DNA of 18,987 bases from Selenomonadaceae bacterium UBA2897 (GTDB taxonomy: Bacteria > Bacillota > Negativicutes > Selenomonadales > Selenomonadaceae): assembly GCA_002350105.1 (NCBI GenBank), contig DEDT01000060.1:675-19661 (forward strand). Direction: 5' to 3'. Of the stretch, positions 7,710 through 15,885 are shown one piece after another (within the stretch, counting starts at the first letter, position 1; each line of letters opens with the position of its first letter). A model generated the notes under the pieces. That model searched no databases and was not told where the DNA came from. It worked only from the letters and a program-made list of their open reading frames with translations. The position numbers were made by a program, and so were the translations under genes.

Positions 7710-9143
7710 TCAATGCAGGCCTTCCGCCTTGAGCTGCTGATAGTCAACCTGCTCGCCCTGCTTCTCTCGCGCGACGACCTCGTGCTCGTATTCGAAGCAC
7801 TCATTCGCCACATCCTTGTTCAGCCAAAGCAGGCAGATGAGGTTCGGGATAGCCATGAGGCCGTTCATCGTATCGGAGAAGTTCCAGACCATCTCCAGCG
7901 CCGACGTCGCACCGATGAAGGTCACGGCGCTGAAGATCACGCGGTAAGCCATGATGGCCGGGCGTTTGCTCACGAGATACTCCAGCGCTTTCTCGCCGTA
8001 ATATTCCCAGCCGAGAATCGTGGAGAATGCGAAGAGCGTCAGCGCGATGGAGACGATGTACTTGCCGTACTCGCCGAAGACCGTGGAGAATGCGAGGATC
8101 GTGAGCTGCGCGCCGGAGACGAGCTTGCCCGTATTCGGATCCACCGTACCCAGCATGCCCGAGGAGGCGATGACGAGGCCCGTGAGCATGCAGATGATCA
8201 TCGTATCGAAGAACGTACCCGTCATGTTCACATAGCCCTGGCGGGAAGCATGATCCGTGCGCGCCGCAGCAGCCGCGATTGGTGCCGAGCCAAGGCCGGC
8301 CTCATTGGAGAACACGCCGCGCGCCACGCCCCAGCGCATGGAGGTGAGCCAGGTGGCCACGATGGAGCCGCCCACGCCACCGGCGGCCGCCGACGGCGAG
8401 AACGCCATGCGGATCATCTCCATGAGGCCCGCCGGCACCGCATCAAAGTTCACGACAATGACGATCAGCGCCGCGATGAAGTAGAACACGGCCATGAACG
8501 GCACGACAATCGAGGAGACGACGCCGATGCTGCGGATGCCACGCAGCAGGATGCAGCAGGCCGCCACCGCGATGACGGCACCCGTAACCCAGCTCGCCAG
8601 ACCGAAGCTCGACTGCAGTGCCGTCGAGATGGAGTTGGCCTGCGTCATATTGCCGATACCGAAAGAAGCCAGCGTCACGAAGAGCGCGAAGCAGGCCGCC
8701 ATGATGCGGCCGATGGTCTTGTTCGGGATGCCATCGCGCATCGCATACATTGGGCCGCCCGACTGCTCGCCCACGGAGTTCGTCTGGCGATACTTCACGG
8801 CCAGCACCGACTCCGCATACTTCGTAGAGAGGCCGAACGCGGCGGAAATCCACATCCAGACGATGGCGCCCGGACCACCGAGCACCATGGCCGTCGCCAC
8901 GCCGACAATATTGCCTGTGCCGACCGTCGCGGAAAGCGCGGTCATCAGCGACTGGAACGGCGAAATATCGCCCTCATTCTGCTTGCGGCGCTGGAACACC
9001 ATGCGCAACGCATAACCGAGATTGCGCCACGGCAGGAAATGCAGCCGTACGGTCAGGAAGATGCCCGTGCCCATGAACAGGGCCAGCATCACCGGCCCCC
9101 AGACGAAGTTGTTCACCGCCGCAATAATACCAGCTAAGTCCAT
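7710..9143 (-). CDS. AGCS-family alanine/glycine:cation symporter (leftward copy)
   Basis: This is a polytopic inner-membrane carrier of the AGCS family (APC superfamily fold), which takes up alanine or glycine with Na+ or H+. The start is the ATG at 9143, seven bases after GGGGG, giving 477 residues; upstream ATGs would add a short tail before the family-typical MDLAGIIAAVNNFVWG. The signature GTGNIVGVATAMVLGGPGA spans 75-93, and FSNEAGLGSAP at 278-288 is the second conserved block. About ten to eleven hydrophobic segments are visible, with a charged C-terminal tail. Substrate cannot be fixed from sequence; alanine or glycine is the family default. It is a monocistronic unit with its own strong promoter, an approximately 150-base leader and a terminator. 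A second family member faces it across the intergenic region. Confidence 0.93.
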   Translation of the reverse strand: MDLAGIIAAVNNFVWGPVMLALFMGTGIFLTVRLHFLPWRNLGYALRMVFQRRKQNEGDISPFQSLMTALSATVGTGNIVGVATAMVLGGPGAIVWMWISAAFGLSTKYAESVLAVKYRQTNSVGEQSGGPMYAMRDGIPNKTIGRIMAACFALFVTLASFGIGNMTQANSISTALQSSFGLASWVTGAVIAVAACCILLRGIRSIGVVSSIVVPFMAVFYFIAALIVIVVNFDAVPAGLMEMIRMAFSPSAAAGGVGGSIVATWLTSMRWGVARGVFSNEAGLGSAPIAAAAARTDHASRQGYVNMTGTFFDTMIICMLTGLVIASSGMLGTVDPNTGKLVSGAQLTILAFSTVFGEYGKYIVSIALTLFAFSTILGWEYYGEKALEYLVSKRPAIMAYRVIFSAVTFIGATSALEMVWNFSDTMNGLMAIPNLICLLWLNKDVANECFEYEHEVVAREKQGEQVDYQQLKAEGLH

Positions 9144-9194
9144 AAGAATTCCCCCATCATAAAACATCATCGGATAACATACGGGATAAGATCA

Positions 9195-9295
9195 CTGCTC
9201 AAACAGAAACGACGCCCATTGCAGAGGGATGTCTCCCCCATGAAGAGCGTCGCCGTTGACGGTCAATACATGATATACATCTATCTGTTTAACAT
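9195..9295 (-). promoter_or_regulatory. structured 5' leader of the leftward agcS gene
   Basis: The transcript from the promoter at 9302-9330 can fold as a three-stem junction on the minus strand. P1 pairs TTAAACAGA (9284-9292) with TCTGTTTGA (9199-9207), with one G-U pair. A small hairpin, TTGACCGTCAA, is at 9256-9266. A long arm pairs CGACGC (9247-9252) with GCGTCG (9210-9215) and is capped by GGGGGA (9234-9239) pairing with TCCCTC (9224-9229). The same GGGGGA string is the gene's Shine-Dalgarno at about 9150-9155, so the capping strand could alternatively mask it. I recognise no known riboswitch class; regulatory function is inferred. Confidence 0.45.
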
Positions 9296-9301
9296 GGAGC
9301 T

Positions 9302-9330
9302 ATTATAGCGTAAAAATGTAAAGTTGTAAA
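9302..9330 (-). promoter_or_regulatory. strong sigma-A promoter of the leftward agcS gene
   Basis: On the minus strand TTTACA (9325-9330) and a perfect TATAAT (9302-9307) are 17 bases apart. Transcription would begin near 9295, leaving about 150 bases of leader before the ATG. Confidence 0.75.
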
Positions 9331-9405
9331 TACTCTGTTAATTAAAATATTGTATTTTTTAGTTGTACATTTAGCTGAAAATAACAAAAAAGTTCAAAAA
9401 CATAT

Positions 9406-9450
9406 ACACGTTCGTGCTTATTAAAAAGAAGACAGTTTGCACGAACGTGT
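9406..9450. promoter_or_regulatory. twin mirrored palindromes between the two agcS promoters
   Basis: ACACGTTCGTGC (9406-9417) and GCACGAACGTGT (9439-9450) are perfect inverted copies. Each arm is itself a palindrome of the form CACGnnCGTG, with centres 33 bases apart, about three helical turns. The right copy ends 25 bases ahead of the rightward -35 box. This suits a pair of operator sites for a dimeric regulator. Alternatively the pair is a 12-base-pair terminator stem, since GTTTTTATG follows it, but no gene upstream would need it. Confidence 0.5.
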
Positions 9451-9474
9451 GTTTTTATGTCCCATACATTTATA

Positions 9475-9504
9475 TTGACACAGGACAGATTTTTTCTATA
9501 TAAT
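9475..9504 (+). promoter_or_regulatory. strong sigma-A promoter of the rightward AGCS gene
   Basis: A perfect TTGACA (9475-9480) and a perfect TATAAT (9499-9504) are 18 bases apart. The start would be near 9511, giving a short leader of about 35 bases with an AGAGGGAAG ribosome site. Confidence 0.8.
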
Positions 9505-9545
9505 AGGGCATGTATTTTTTGTTATATTGAGAGGGAAGAAATACT

Positions 9546-10955
9546 ATGGAAATGCTCAATGCGGCCGTCTCGGCGGTCAACAATGTCCTGTGGTCCTACG
9601 TGCTCATCGTCGTGCTCGTGGGCTGTGGGTTGTGGTTCACGTTCTCCACACGCTTCGTACAACTGCGCATGCTGCCGGAGATGGTGCGCCTGCTCGTCTC
9701 GGGCATCGGCACGAAGACGCCGGGCATCAGCTCATTCCAGGCGTTCTGCGTGAGTACGGCCTCCCGCGTGGGCGTCGGCAACATCGCGGGCGTGGCCATC
9801 GCCATCGTCACAGGTGGGCCGGGTGCCGTATTCTGGATGTGGGTCATTGCGTTCTTCGGATGTGCAACCGGTTTCACCGAGAGCACGCTGGCGCAGATCT
9901 ACAAGCTGCCGCGTCCGCTGGGCCTGTTCCACGGCGGCCCGGCCTACTACATCAAGAATGCCCTGCACCAGCCTGGCGTCGCGCGCCTCTTCGCCGTGCT
10001 GCTGGCCGTGACCTTCGGCTTTATCTATGTCTCCGTACAGTCGAACACGATTGCGCAGTCCCTGCAGCATGCCGTAGGCATCTCCCCGGTCGCGACGGCG
10101 GGTGTCCTCGCGGTGCTCACGGGTCTCGTCATCTTCGGCGGCGTGCGCCGCATCGCGCAGTTCACGGAGTATCTCGTACCGATCATGGCCGGCCTCTACA
10201 TTCTCGCCGCCATCGCGGTCGTGCTCATGAACCTCAGTGCGGTGCCGGATATGTTCGCCCTCATCCTCCACGATGCCTTCTCGCCGCAGGCGGCCGTGGG
10301 CGGCGGCCTCGGCACGGCCGTGCTCACGGGTATCAAGCGCGGCCTCTTCTCCAACGAGGCCGGCGAAGGCTCCGTGCCAAATGCCGCAGCTACGGCCGAT
10401 GTCTCGCACCCGGTGCAGCAGGGCCTTGTGCAGGCTTTCGGCGTCTACGTCGATACCTGGATCGTCTGCTCGGCCACGGCCTTCATCATCCTGCTCACGG
10501 GCCAGTACACCATCGGCGGCGAGCTCACAGGCGTCGCGCTCGCCCAGCAGTCACTGGCCTCCGTCTTCGGCGCCCTCGCGCCGACCGTCGTGGCCATCAT
10601 GGTCTTCCTCTTCGCCTTCAGCTCCATCGTAGGCAACTACTACTACGGCGAGATCAACGTCCCCTTCTTCGGCAAGAACGCCGAAAAATGGCTGCAGGCC
10701 TTCCGCGTCGGCGTCATCCTCATGGTCATCTTCGGCGCCCTCGCCGAACTGAACCTCGTTTGGAACCTCGCCGACCTCTTCATGGCCTTCCTCTGCCTCA
10801 CGAACCTCTACGCCGTCGCGCGCCTCGCGAAATACACGCGCATCGCGCTCGCCGACTACACGCAGCAGAAGGCCGCCGGCAAGAAAGAGCCGACCTTCGA
10901 TCCCAGGATCCTGGGCAACACCGACGGCATGCACGCCTGGGGCGTAGACAAGTAA
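9546..10955 (+). CDS. AGCS-family amino-acid:cation symporter (rightward copy)
   Basis: This second AGCS-family carrier has 469 residues. It keeps the signature in the form GVGNIAGVAIAIVTGGPGA (about 76-94), so the Thr of the neighbour's GTGN is Val here, and FSNEAGEGSVPNAA at 268-281 in place of FSNEAGLGSAP. Those differences in the binding region, and low overall similarity outside the motifs, suggest a different substrate or ion preference from the facing copy rather than a recent duplicate. About ten to eleven membrane segments are visible. The ATG at 9546 follows AGAGGGAAG, and the N-terminus MEMLNAAVSAVNNVLWSYVL matches the family start. It is transcribed alone from a strong promoter and ends at a long terminator hairpin. 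Alanine, glycine or another small amino acid are all possible substrates. Confidence 0.92.
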   Translation: MEMLNAAVSAVNNVLWSYVLIVVLVGCGLWFTFSTRFVQLRMLPEMVRLLVSGIGTKTPGISSFQAFCVSTASRVGVGNIAGVAIAIVTGGPGAVFWMWVIAFFGCATGFTESTLAQIYKLPRPLGLFHGGPAYYIKNALHQPGVARLFAVLLAVTFGFIYVSVQSNTIAQSLQHAVGISPVATAGVLAVLTGLVIFGGVRRIAQFTEYLVPIMAGLYILAAIAVVLMNLSAVPDMFALILHDAFSPQAAVGGGLGTAVLTGIKRGLFSNEAGEGSVPNAAATADVSHPVQQGLVQAFGVYVDTWIVCSATAFIILLTGQYTIGGELTGVALAQQSLASVFGALAPTVVAIMVFLFAFSSIVGNYYYGEINVPFFGKNAEKWLQAFRVGVILMVIFGALAELNLVWNLADLFMAFLCLTNLYAVARLAKYTRIALADYTQQKAAGKKEPTFDPRILGNTDGMHAWGVDK

Positions 10956-10985
10956 AATACCATATCTATTCCCATACACCAACAG

Positions 10986-11045
10986 AAGAGCCACTTACGA
11001 AAGTCAAAAATTTTTACACTTTCGCAAGTGGCTCTTGCCTTTTTA
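10986..11045 (+). terminator. terminator of the rightward AGCS gene
   Basis: A 19-base stem, 10986-11004 against 11018-11036, has a single mismatch and is followed by GCCTTTTT. It may also slow leftward transcription from the nucleoside kinase gene, although there is no clear T run on that side. Confidence 0.85.
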
Positions 11046-11073
11046 TGTCCCGGTATACCGGACGGCCGGATAT

Positions 11074-12693
11074 TTATTTGAAGAACACGGATTTGCCGAT
11101 GAATTCGCGCAGGATGGAGTTGTTGGGGACGTCGTCCTCGTCCGTGACGTCGTCGGCGTACTGGAAGAAGCTCAGGAGATACTGGGCCATCGTGTACTCC
11201 GGCACGTCTGGCGTGACATGCTCGAGGAGCGGGCGGGCGTAGCGCTTGAGGATGCCGAGCTCGTAGATGAGGGCGGAATTGAACATGACGTCCGCTTCCT
11301 CCTGATAGGGGAAGATGTATTTCTCCTCGCCGGCGCGCACGACGGGCCACTGGTGCAACGTCTTGACGGCGTGGGCGCCGCGGAACTGATAGTCGCGCAC
11401 GAGGCGGCGCATGAGGCGTGCGAGGGTCGTGGGAATACGGTTGTGGGCGTCGATATTCAGCTGGTTCAGTGCGCTGACATAGATCTTATATTTATTCGCG
11501 CGCGGAACCGCCTCAGTGAGCTTTTCGTTCAGGCCATGGATGCCCTCGATGATGATCGGCTCGCCCGCGGCCACGGAAATCGTGCGCTCCTCGTGCCACT
11601 CGCGTTCACCCGTGAGGAAATTGTACAGCGGCAACATGACGGACTTGCCCGCCATGAGCGCGAGCATATCCTGATTGAACTGCGCGACATCGAGCGCCTC
11701 CAGGCACTCGTAGTCGTACTCACCATTCGGCAGGCGCGGCGTATCGATGCGGTTCTTGAAATAATCATCCAGCGAAATGGAGATTGGATGCAGGCCGTTC
11801 GTACGCAGCTGGATGCGCAGGCGCTGGGCAAAGGAAGTCTTGCCCGAGGACGACGGCCCCGCGATGAGCACGAGGCGCAGCGCGTCGTGATGGCCCGCGA
11901 TGTGCTCGGCGATCTGCGCGATATGCTTCTCCTGCAGCGCCTCGGAGACGCGGATGACCTCGCCCATCTGCCCCGTGCGGTTGAGCCGGTTCAGGTCACT
12001 TACGTACTGGCAGTCGAGGATGCGCGCCCACTCCTCCGACTCGCTGAGCACATGGCTGAGCTTCGGCTGGGGCACGTAGGCCCGCACCTCGCCATGGGTG
12101 AGCACATCCGGCGTGCGCAGCAGCACGCCCGGCGCCTCATAGTCCAGTGCAAAGCGGTCTAAAAGGCCCGTGTGCGGTACCATGGCACCGTAGAAATAGT
12201 CCTCTGTCCCGCCGCACTGATAGATGCTGACCATATCCTGCGCCAGCTCCGCGACGAGCTTCGCCTTGGCCGGCTGCTTATGCGCCGTGAAGAGCGCGAC
12301 AGCCTCCTCGCGCGGACAGGTCTTTTTCACGATGGGCCGGTCCTCCGCTACGATCTTGCGCATCTGCGCGGCAATGGCCTGCGTGCGCTCGAGGTTCAGT
12401 GTCCAGGCGGACGAATGGATTTCGCAGAACAGGCCCTTGTTGGCCGTGAACTGCGCGATAACCTGCGCCTCTGGATAGAGCTCCTGCACCGCCGTCACCA
12501 GCAGGAAGAGCACCGAGCGGCGGTAGGTGCGCCAGCCCGGCTCCGTGTCGAGCTCGATGAGCTCCGCCTGCCGCCCGCGGATCGGCGTCTGCAGATCGTG
12601 CCACACGTGATCGAGTTTGCCCATGACGATGGGCGTCTGGTATTTTGCCTGCTCCTCCCCGGCGAGATCGAGCAGTGTCTTTGGTTCAGTCAT
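11074..12693 (-). CDS. uridine-kinase-like nucleoside kinase with tRNA-synthetase-like N-terminus
   Basis: The C-terminal half is a phosphoribulokinase/uridine-kinase P-loop domain: Walker A GPSSSGKTS at 279-287, SLDDYF at 307-312, IIEGIHGLN at 381-389, and the conserved HNRIPTT and RRLVRDYQFRG blocks. The N-terminal half (about 20-240) resembles the second additional domain of threonyl-tRNA synthetase, as in the Firmicutes and Thermotoga 'nucleoside kinase' family. As I recall that family, members start with a full TGS domain; here only its last part precedes PIVMGKL, so the first strands seem missing. The ATG at 12693 follows AGGGGGATT and no upstream start fits. The reaction is probably ATP-dependent phosphorylation of uridine or a related nucleoside, but the true substrate is uncertain. 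It lies below the phosphate-transport operon's terminator. Confidence 0.85.
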   Translation of the reverse strand: MTEPKTLLDLAGEEQAKYQTPIVMGKLDHVWHDLQTPIRGRQAELIELDTEPGWRTYRRSVLFLLVTAVQELYPEAQVIAQFTANKGLFCEIHSSAWTLNLERTQAIAAQMRKIVAEDRPIVKKTCPREEAVALFTAHKQPAKAKLVAELAQDMVSIYQCGGTEDYFYGAMVPHTGLLDRFALDYEAPGVLLRTPDVLTHGEVRAYVPQPKLSHVLSESEEWARILDCQYVSDLNRLNRTGQMGEVIRVSEALQEKHIAQIAEHIAGHHDALRLVLIAGPSSSGKTSFAQRLRIQLRTNGLHPISISLDDYFKNRIDTPRLPNGEYDYECLEALDVAQFNQDMLALMAGKSVMLPLYNFLTGEREWHEERTISVAAGEPIIIEGIHGLNEKLTEAVPRANKYKIYVSALNQLNIDAHNRIPTTLARLMRRLVRDYQFRGAHAVKTLHQWPVVRAGEEKYIFPYQEEADVMFNSALIYELGILKRYARPLLEHVTPDVPEYTMAQYLLSFFQYADDVTDEDDVPNNSILREFIGKSVFFK

Positions 12694-12744
12694 AATGAAT
12701 CCCCCTTTTGTTTTGCTGTCAGAGATAGTATTCGACAGGCAAAC

Positions 12745-12773
12745 AAAAAAGACCTTCCCGCAGGAAAGTCTTT
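12745..12773 (-). terminator. terminator of the DUF47-pit operon
   Basis: On the minus strand AAAGACTTTCC (12763-12773) pairs with GGAAGGTCTTT (12748-12758) with one G-U pair and a four-base loop, followed by TTTG. It lies 14 bases after the pit stop codon. Confidence 0.85.
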
Positions 12774-12786
12774 GCGTAACACATTT

Positions 12787-13785
12787 TTACATGAAGATGG
12801 CCATGACGGCCTTGTAAGCCAGCGCGCCCATGACGGCGGTGCAGGGAATGGTCATGACCCAGGCCGTGACCATCTGCTTCGCCACGCCCCAGTGCACGGC
12901 ATTCACGCGCTTCGCCGAGCCGACGCCCATGATGGAGCCGGAGACGACGTGCGTCGTCGAGACCGGCAGGTGCAGCAGCGTCGCGGTGAAGATGATGAAT
13001 GAGGAATTCAAATCCGAGGCAAAACCAGAAATTGGTTCCAGCTTGAAAATCTTGCCGCCCACGGTCTTGATGATGCGCCAGCCGCCAATGGCCGTGCCGC
13101 AGGCCATGGCCGTAGCCGAGAGCACCTTGACGTAGGTCGGCACCTCGAACACGCTGATGTAGTGCCCGGCGAGCAGCGCCAGCGTGATGATACCCATGGA
13201 CTTCTGCGCGTCGTTCGAGCCGTGGGAAAAGGCCATCATGGCCGCCGCAACGATCTGCAGCTTCTTGAAGCGATGATTGATGCTCACGGGCCGGCACTGG
13301 CCGAAGATGCGCAACAGCAGCAACATGATGATACAGCCCGTGGCCATGCCGATGAGCGGCGAGGCGATGAGTGAGGCCACGATCTTCAGGATGCCGCCAT
13401 CGTTCAGTCCCTCGGGGCCGACAGAGACGAGCACGGAGCCGATGATGCCGCCCACGAGCGCGTGGGACGAGCTCGACGGCATGGCCAGCCACCAGGTGAG
13501 CAGGTTCCAGAGCACGGCGCCCACGAGCGCCGCGATGATCACGCGCTCATCGACCATCTCGGCGTTGCTCACGATGTCGCCGCCGATGGTCTTGGCGACG
13601 CCCGTGCTGTACATGGCACCGAGGAAGTTCAGGCAGGCCGCCATGATGATGGCATGGCTCGGATGGATGGCCCGCGTCGAGACAGAGGTCGCGATGGCGT
13701 TCGCCGTATCGTGAAAGCCATTGATGAAGTCGAACAGCAGCGCGAGCCCGATGACCGTAAAGATCATTAACTGTATCTCAGGCAT
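12787..13785 (-). CDS. pit: PiT-family inorganic phosphate permease
   Basis: This 332-residue membrane protein belongs to the PiT family, which imports metal-phosphate with a proton or sodium ion. The two inverted-repeat signatures are present: GFHDTANAIATSV at 23-35 and FSHGSNDAQKSMG at 186-198. PSSSSHALVGG and PVSTTHVVSG, the matching repeat segments, are also seen. About ten hydrophobic helices are evident. The ATG at 13785 overlaps the end of the DUF47 gene by eight bases (ATGCCTGA), so translation is coupled and the ribosome probably re-initiates. The pair matches the common bacterial arrangement in which a PhoU-like DUF47 protein accompanies a low-affinity Pit transporter. A terminator follows at once. 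Confidence 0.95.
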   Translation of the reverse strand: MPEIQLMIFTVIGLALLFDFINGFHDTANAIATSVSTRAIHPSHAIIMAACLNFLGAMYSTGVAKTIGGDIVSNAEMVDERVIIAALVGAVLWNLLTWWLAMPSSSSHALVGGIIGSVLVSVGPEGLNDGGILKIVASLIASPLIGMATGCIIMLLLLRIFGQCRPVSINHRFKKLQIVAAAMMAFSHGSNDAQKSMGIITLALLAGHYISVFEVPTYVKVLSATAMACGTAIGGWRIIKTVGGKIFKLEPISGFASDLNSSFIIFTATLLHLPVSTTHVVSGSIMGVGSAKRVNAVHWGVAKQMVTAWVMTIPCTAVMGALAYKAVMAIFM

Positions 13786-14404
13786 ACTTCATGACCACTC
13801 CCCGCAGCATATCGGCCAGCTTCTCGCAATGGTCCAGCGTATTTTCCAGATTCTCCAGGATGTCCTTCCACTTGATGATCTCCACCGGATCCGTTTCCTT
13901 CTCGAAGAGGAACGCCACCTCATGGCGGAAGACGCGGTCGCCTTCACTCTCCAGCTTGCAGAGATGCGACGTGTGCGTGAGGATGGCCTCCTGATTCTTG
14001 CGGATGTCCATCAGGAGCTCCAGCGCGCGGATGATCTCCTGCGTCGCCTCGATGATGAGCTTCGTGAGCGCCACGGCGCCGCCGCGCGCCTTACCCGCCT
14101 TGTACATCACGATGCACTGCAACGTCCCCTCGAGGTAGTCCACGCCATCGTCGAGGCCGTTGGCCAGCGCATAGATATCCTCGCGGTCGATCGGCGTAAT
14201 GAACGTCCGGTTCAGCTTGTCGATGATGAGGTCATTCACGCGGTCAGCGCTGTGCTCCAGCTCAATGACTTCCTTGATTTTATCCTCGGCCTTGCTGTAG
14301 TCCAGCATGACTTCGTCCATCAGCAGCGCTTCCTTGTAGAAGTATTGCGCACTCGCGATGAAGAAGTCAAAGTACTCGTTATCTTTTTTCTTGAACTGAA
14401 ACAC
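13778..14404 (-). CDS. DUF47 (PhoU-like) Pit accessory protein
   Basis: The 208-residue helical protein belongs to the DUF47 family, PhoU-related cytoplasmic proteins that partner and modulate PiT phosphate permeases. Family features include the N-terminal FQFKKKDNEYFDFF, the acidic repeat VIELEHSADRVNDLII and its second copy LCKLESEGDRVFRHEV. I choose the GTG at 14402-14404. It is seven bases after a full GGGGAGGA at 14412-14419, and the protein then opens MFQFKKKD as is usual. The ATG at 14425 has no ribosome site, because the Shine-Dalgarno would lie inside its coding sequence. It is the first gene of a two-gene operon with pit. A possible promoter, TTGCTG then TAAACT 17 bases on, lies just upstream. 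Confidence 0.92.
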   Translation of the reverse strand: MFQFKKKDNEYFDFFIASAQYFYKEALLMDEVMLDYSKAEDKIKEVIELEHSADRVNDLIIDKLNRTFITPIDREDIYALANGLDDGVDYLEGTLQCIVMYKAGKARGGAVALTKLIIEATQEIIRALELLMDIRKNQEAILTHTSHLCKLESEGDRVFRHEVAFLFEKETDPVEIIKWKDILENLENTLDHCEKLADMLRGVVMKYA

Positions 14405-14411
14405 GTGCTTG

Positions 14412-14419
14412 TCCTCCCC
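14412..14419 (-). promoter_or_regulatory. Shine-Dalgarno deciding the DUF47 GTG start
   Basis: GGGGAGGA on the minus strand lies seven bases before GTG at 14404. It sits downstream of the alternative ATG at 14425, which therefore lacks any site of its own. Confidence 0.75.
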
Positions 14420-14509
14420 GTGCATTACATCACAGTTACCTAGATAAGTTTATCATCAATTCGGGGGTACAGCAATAAAAAATTTACATTTCCGCCATAA
14501 AAGGATAAC

Positions 14510-14551
14510 AAAAAGCGCCTTGTTTCCCCGCAACAGGAGAGAACAAGACGC
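14510..14551 (-). terminator. terminator of the aminotransferase gene
   Basis: On the minus strand GCGTCTTGTT (14542-14551) pairs with AACAAGGCGC (14515-14524) with one T-G pair, then TTTTTG. It lies about 48 bases after the stop codon at 14600. Confidence 0.75.
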
Positions 14552-14599
14552 GTGTCCCTTTTTTAGTCTGTCAAAACTATTTGGTCAAAAATTGGCTGT

Positions 14600-15844
14600 T
14601 CAGCCCTCGACGGCACGCTGGGCCTTGAGGATCTTCTCTGCCATGCCGTGCATCTTCGCCGTGGCGACGGAGCAGGCGGCGACGCGGACGCCGAGCTTCA
14701 GCGGCACCGCGAACACGAGATCCTTGTGCAGCTCGTCGCAGACGGCCTGCGGATCCTTCGCCGGGACGGAGAGGAAGAAACCGCCCTTGTACGGCAGCGC
14801 ATTCAGGCCGCAGGCTTTCGCCTCCTGCATGAAGATGTCGCCGCGGTGCTGGATCAGCTGGTAGAAGTCCGCGCGCTCCTTCTCGAACTGGGCGAGCGCC
14901 GTCTTGTCCTGCTGAATCTTTGTGAGCAGCGTCATGGCACCGCGGTTGATGTTCGACCAGGTGGCACGGCTCGAGTACTTGTTGATTTCCTTGAATTCGT
15001 CGATGACTTCCTTGCTGGCGGACAGGCCGATGAGCGCGCCCGTGCGCTGGCCATACATCGTGTAGCCTTTCGACATGGAGAAGGAGAACATGATGAGGAT
15101 GTTGTCCGGCAGGTTCGAGAACTTATCCATGAATTTTCTCGTCTCGTTCTTCTCACCCGCGTAGTCGATGTAGGCGATATCGACGAGGATGCTCATCTTC
15201 TTGCCCCTGGCCGCATACTTCTTCGTGACCGCGAGCACGTTATCCCAGTCCTCCTCCGACAGGCTGAATCCCGTCGGATTGTGAGCCGGCGTATTGATGA
15301 TGGCGAGCAGGCTGTCCTGACCGGCCATGATCTCGTCGACCTTAGCCTCGTAGGCCTTGATATTGAAGTTCTGCTGCTCATCGAAGAGCTGGTAGGTCGT
15401 GAGCTTGCAACCGCACTCGTTGCAGATGACGTTGTAGGTACCCCAGAACCAGTCGGAGGTCAGCACCTGCGTGCCGTGCTCCGCGTAGTTCGCCACCGCG
15501 TGATGGATGGCACCCGTGCCGCCCGCCGTGGCGACGGAGCCGAGATAGCCCTCAGGGCGATGGTCGGCAAAGGTGAGGTCAATGACCGCATCCAGATAGG
15601 CAGGCAGGCCGGCGATTGGCGCGTAGGCGATGATGTCCGTCATGGGCAGCGAGCGATAGACCCGCTCCATCGTCGGCAGGCAGGCCAGCTTGCCCTCATC
15701 ATCGATCATCGTACCGATGGTGGCATTCGTGACCTTATCGGCACCGACCTTCGCCGCAGCCTCGCGGCAGGCGGCACTCGCCCCGAAAATCGCGTCCTTC
15801 AGTCTCTTTTGCGCAGCGTGCGAAGCTGCCATACTGGTAGTCAT
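14600..15844 (-). CDS. class I/II PLP-dependent aminotransferase (aromatic/aspartate type)
   Basis: This 414-residue fold-type I aminotransferase resembles the aspartate/tyrosine subgroup. Visible elements are YAPIAGLPAYLDAV near 74-87, GGTGAIHHA at 108-116, DWFWGTYNVI near 131-140, NTPAHNPTG at 184-192 (the Asn that contacts the PLP ring region), the pyridine-binding Asp in VDIAYIDYAG at 221-230, and SFSMSKGYTMYGQRTG with the PLP Lys at K259. Substrate could be aromatic amino acids, aspartate or methionine oxo-acid; the sequence alone does not decide. The start is the ATG at 15844 after AAAGGGGACG. A longer frame reaching 15925 would run through a leader hairpin and is rejected. It lies downstream of lysC but a terminator and a separate leader lie between, so it is probably its own unit. 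Confidence 0.9.
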   Translation of the reverse strand: MTTSMAASHAAQKRLKDAIFGASAACREAAAKVGADKVTNATIGTMIDDEGKLACLPTMERVYRSLPMTDIIAYAPIAGLPAYLDAVIDLTFADHRPEGYLGSVATAGGTGAIHHAVANYAEHGTQVLTSDWFWGTYNVICNECGCKLTTYQLFDEQQNFNIKAYEAKVDEIMAGQDSLLAIINTPAHNPTGFSLSEEDWDNVLAVTKKYAARGKKMSILVDIAYIDYAGEKNETRKFMDKFSNLPDNILIMFSFSMSKGYTMYGQRTGALIGLSASKEVIDEFKEINKYSSRATWSNINRGAMTLLTKIQQDKTALAQFEKERADFYQLIQHRGDIFMQEAKACGLNALPYKGGFFLSVPAKDPQAVCDELHKDLVFAVPLKLGVRVAACSVATAKMHGMAEKILKAQRAVEG

Positions 15845-15885
15845 AAATGAACGTCCCCTTTCATACTCTGAACGCGGCATCCAGA

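Noticed and set aside
7713..9137. A 474-codon plus-strand frame opposite the leftward agcS gene
   Set aside because: It is His/Arg/Asp-rich and low-complexity, with no hydrophobic core pattern. The opposite strand has all AGCS motifs. It is a GC-rich shadow.
9144..9295. Glycine riboswitch ahead of the leftward agcS gene
   Set aside because: The conserved glycine aptamer core was not found by eye, and the visible three-stem layout differs. A covariance search would be decisive.
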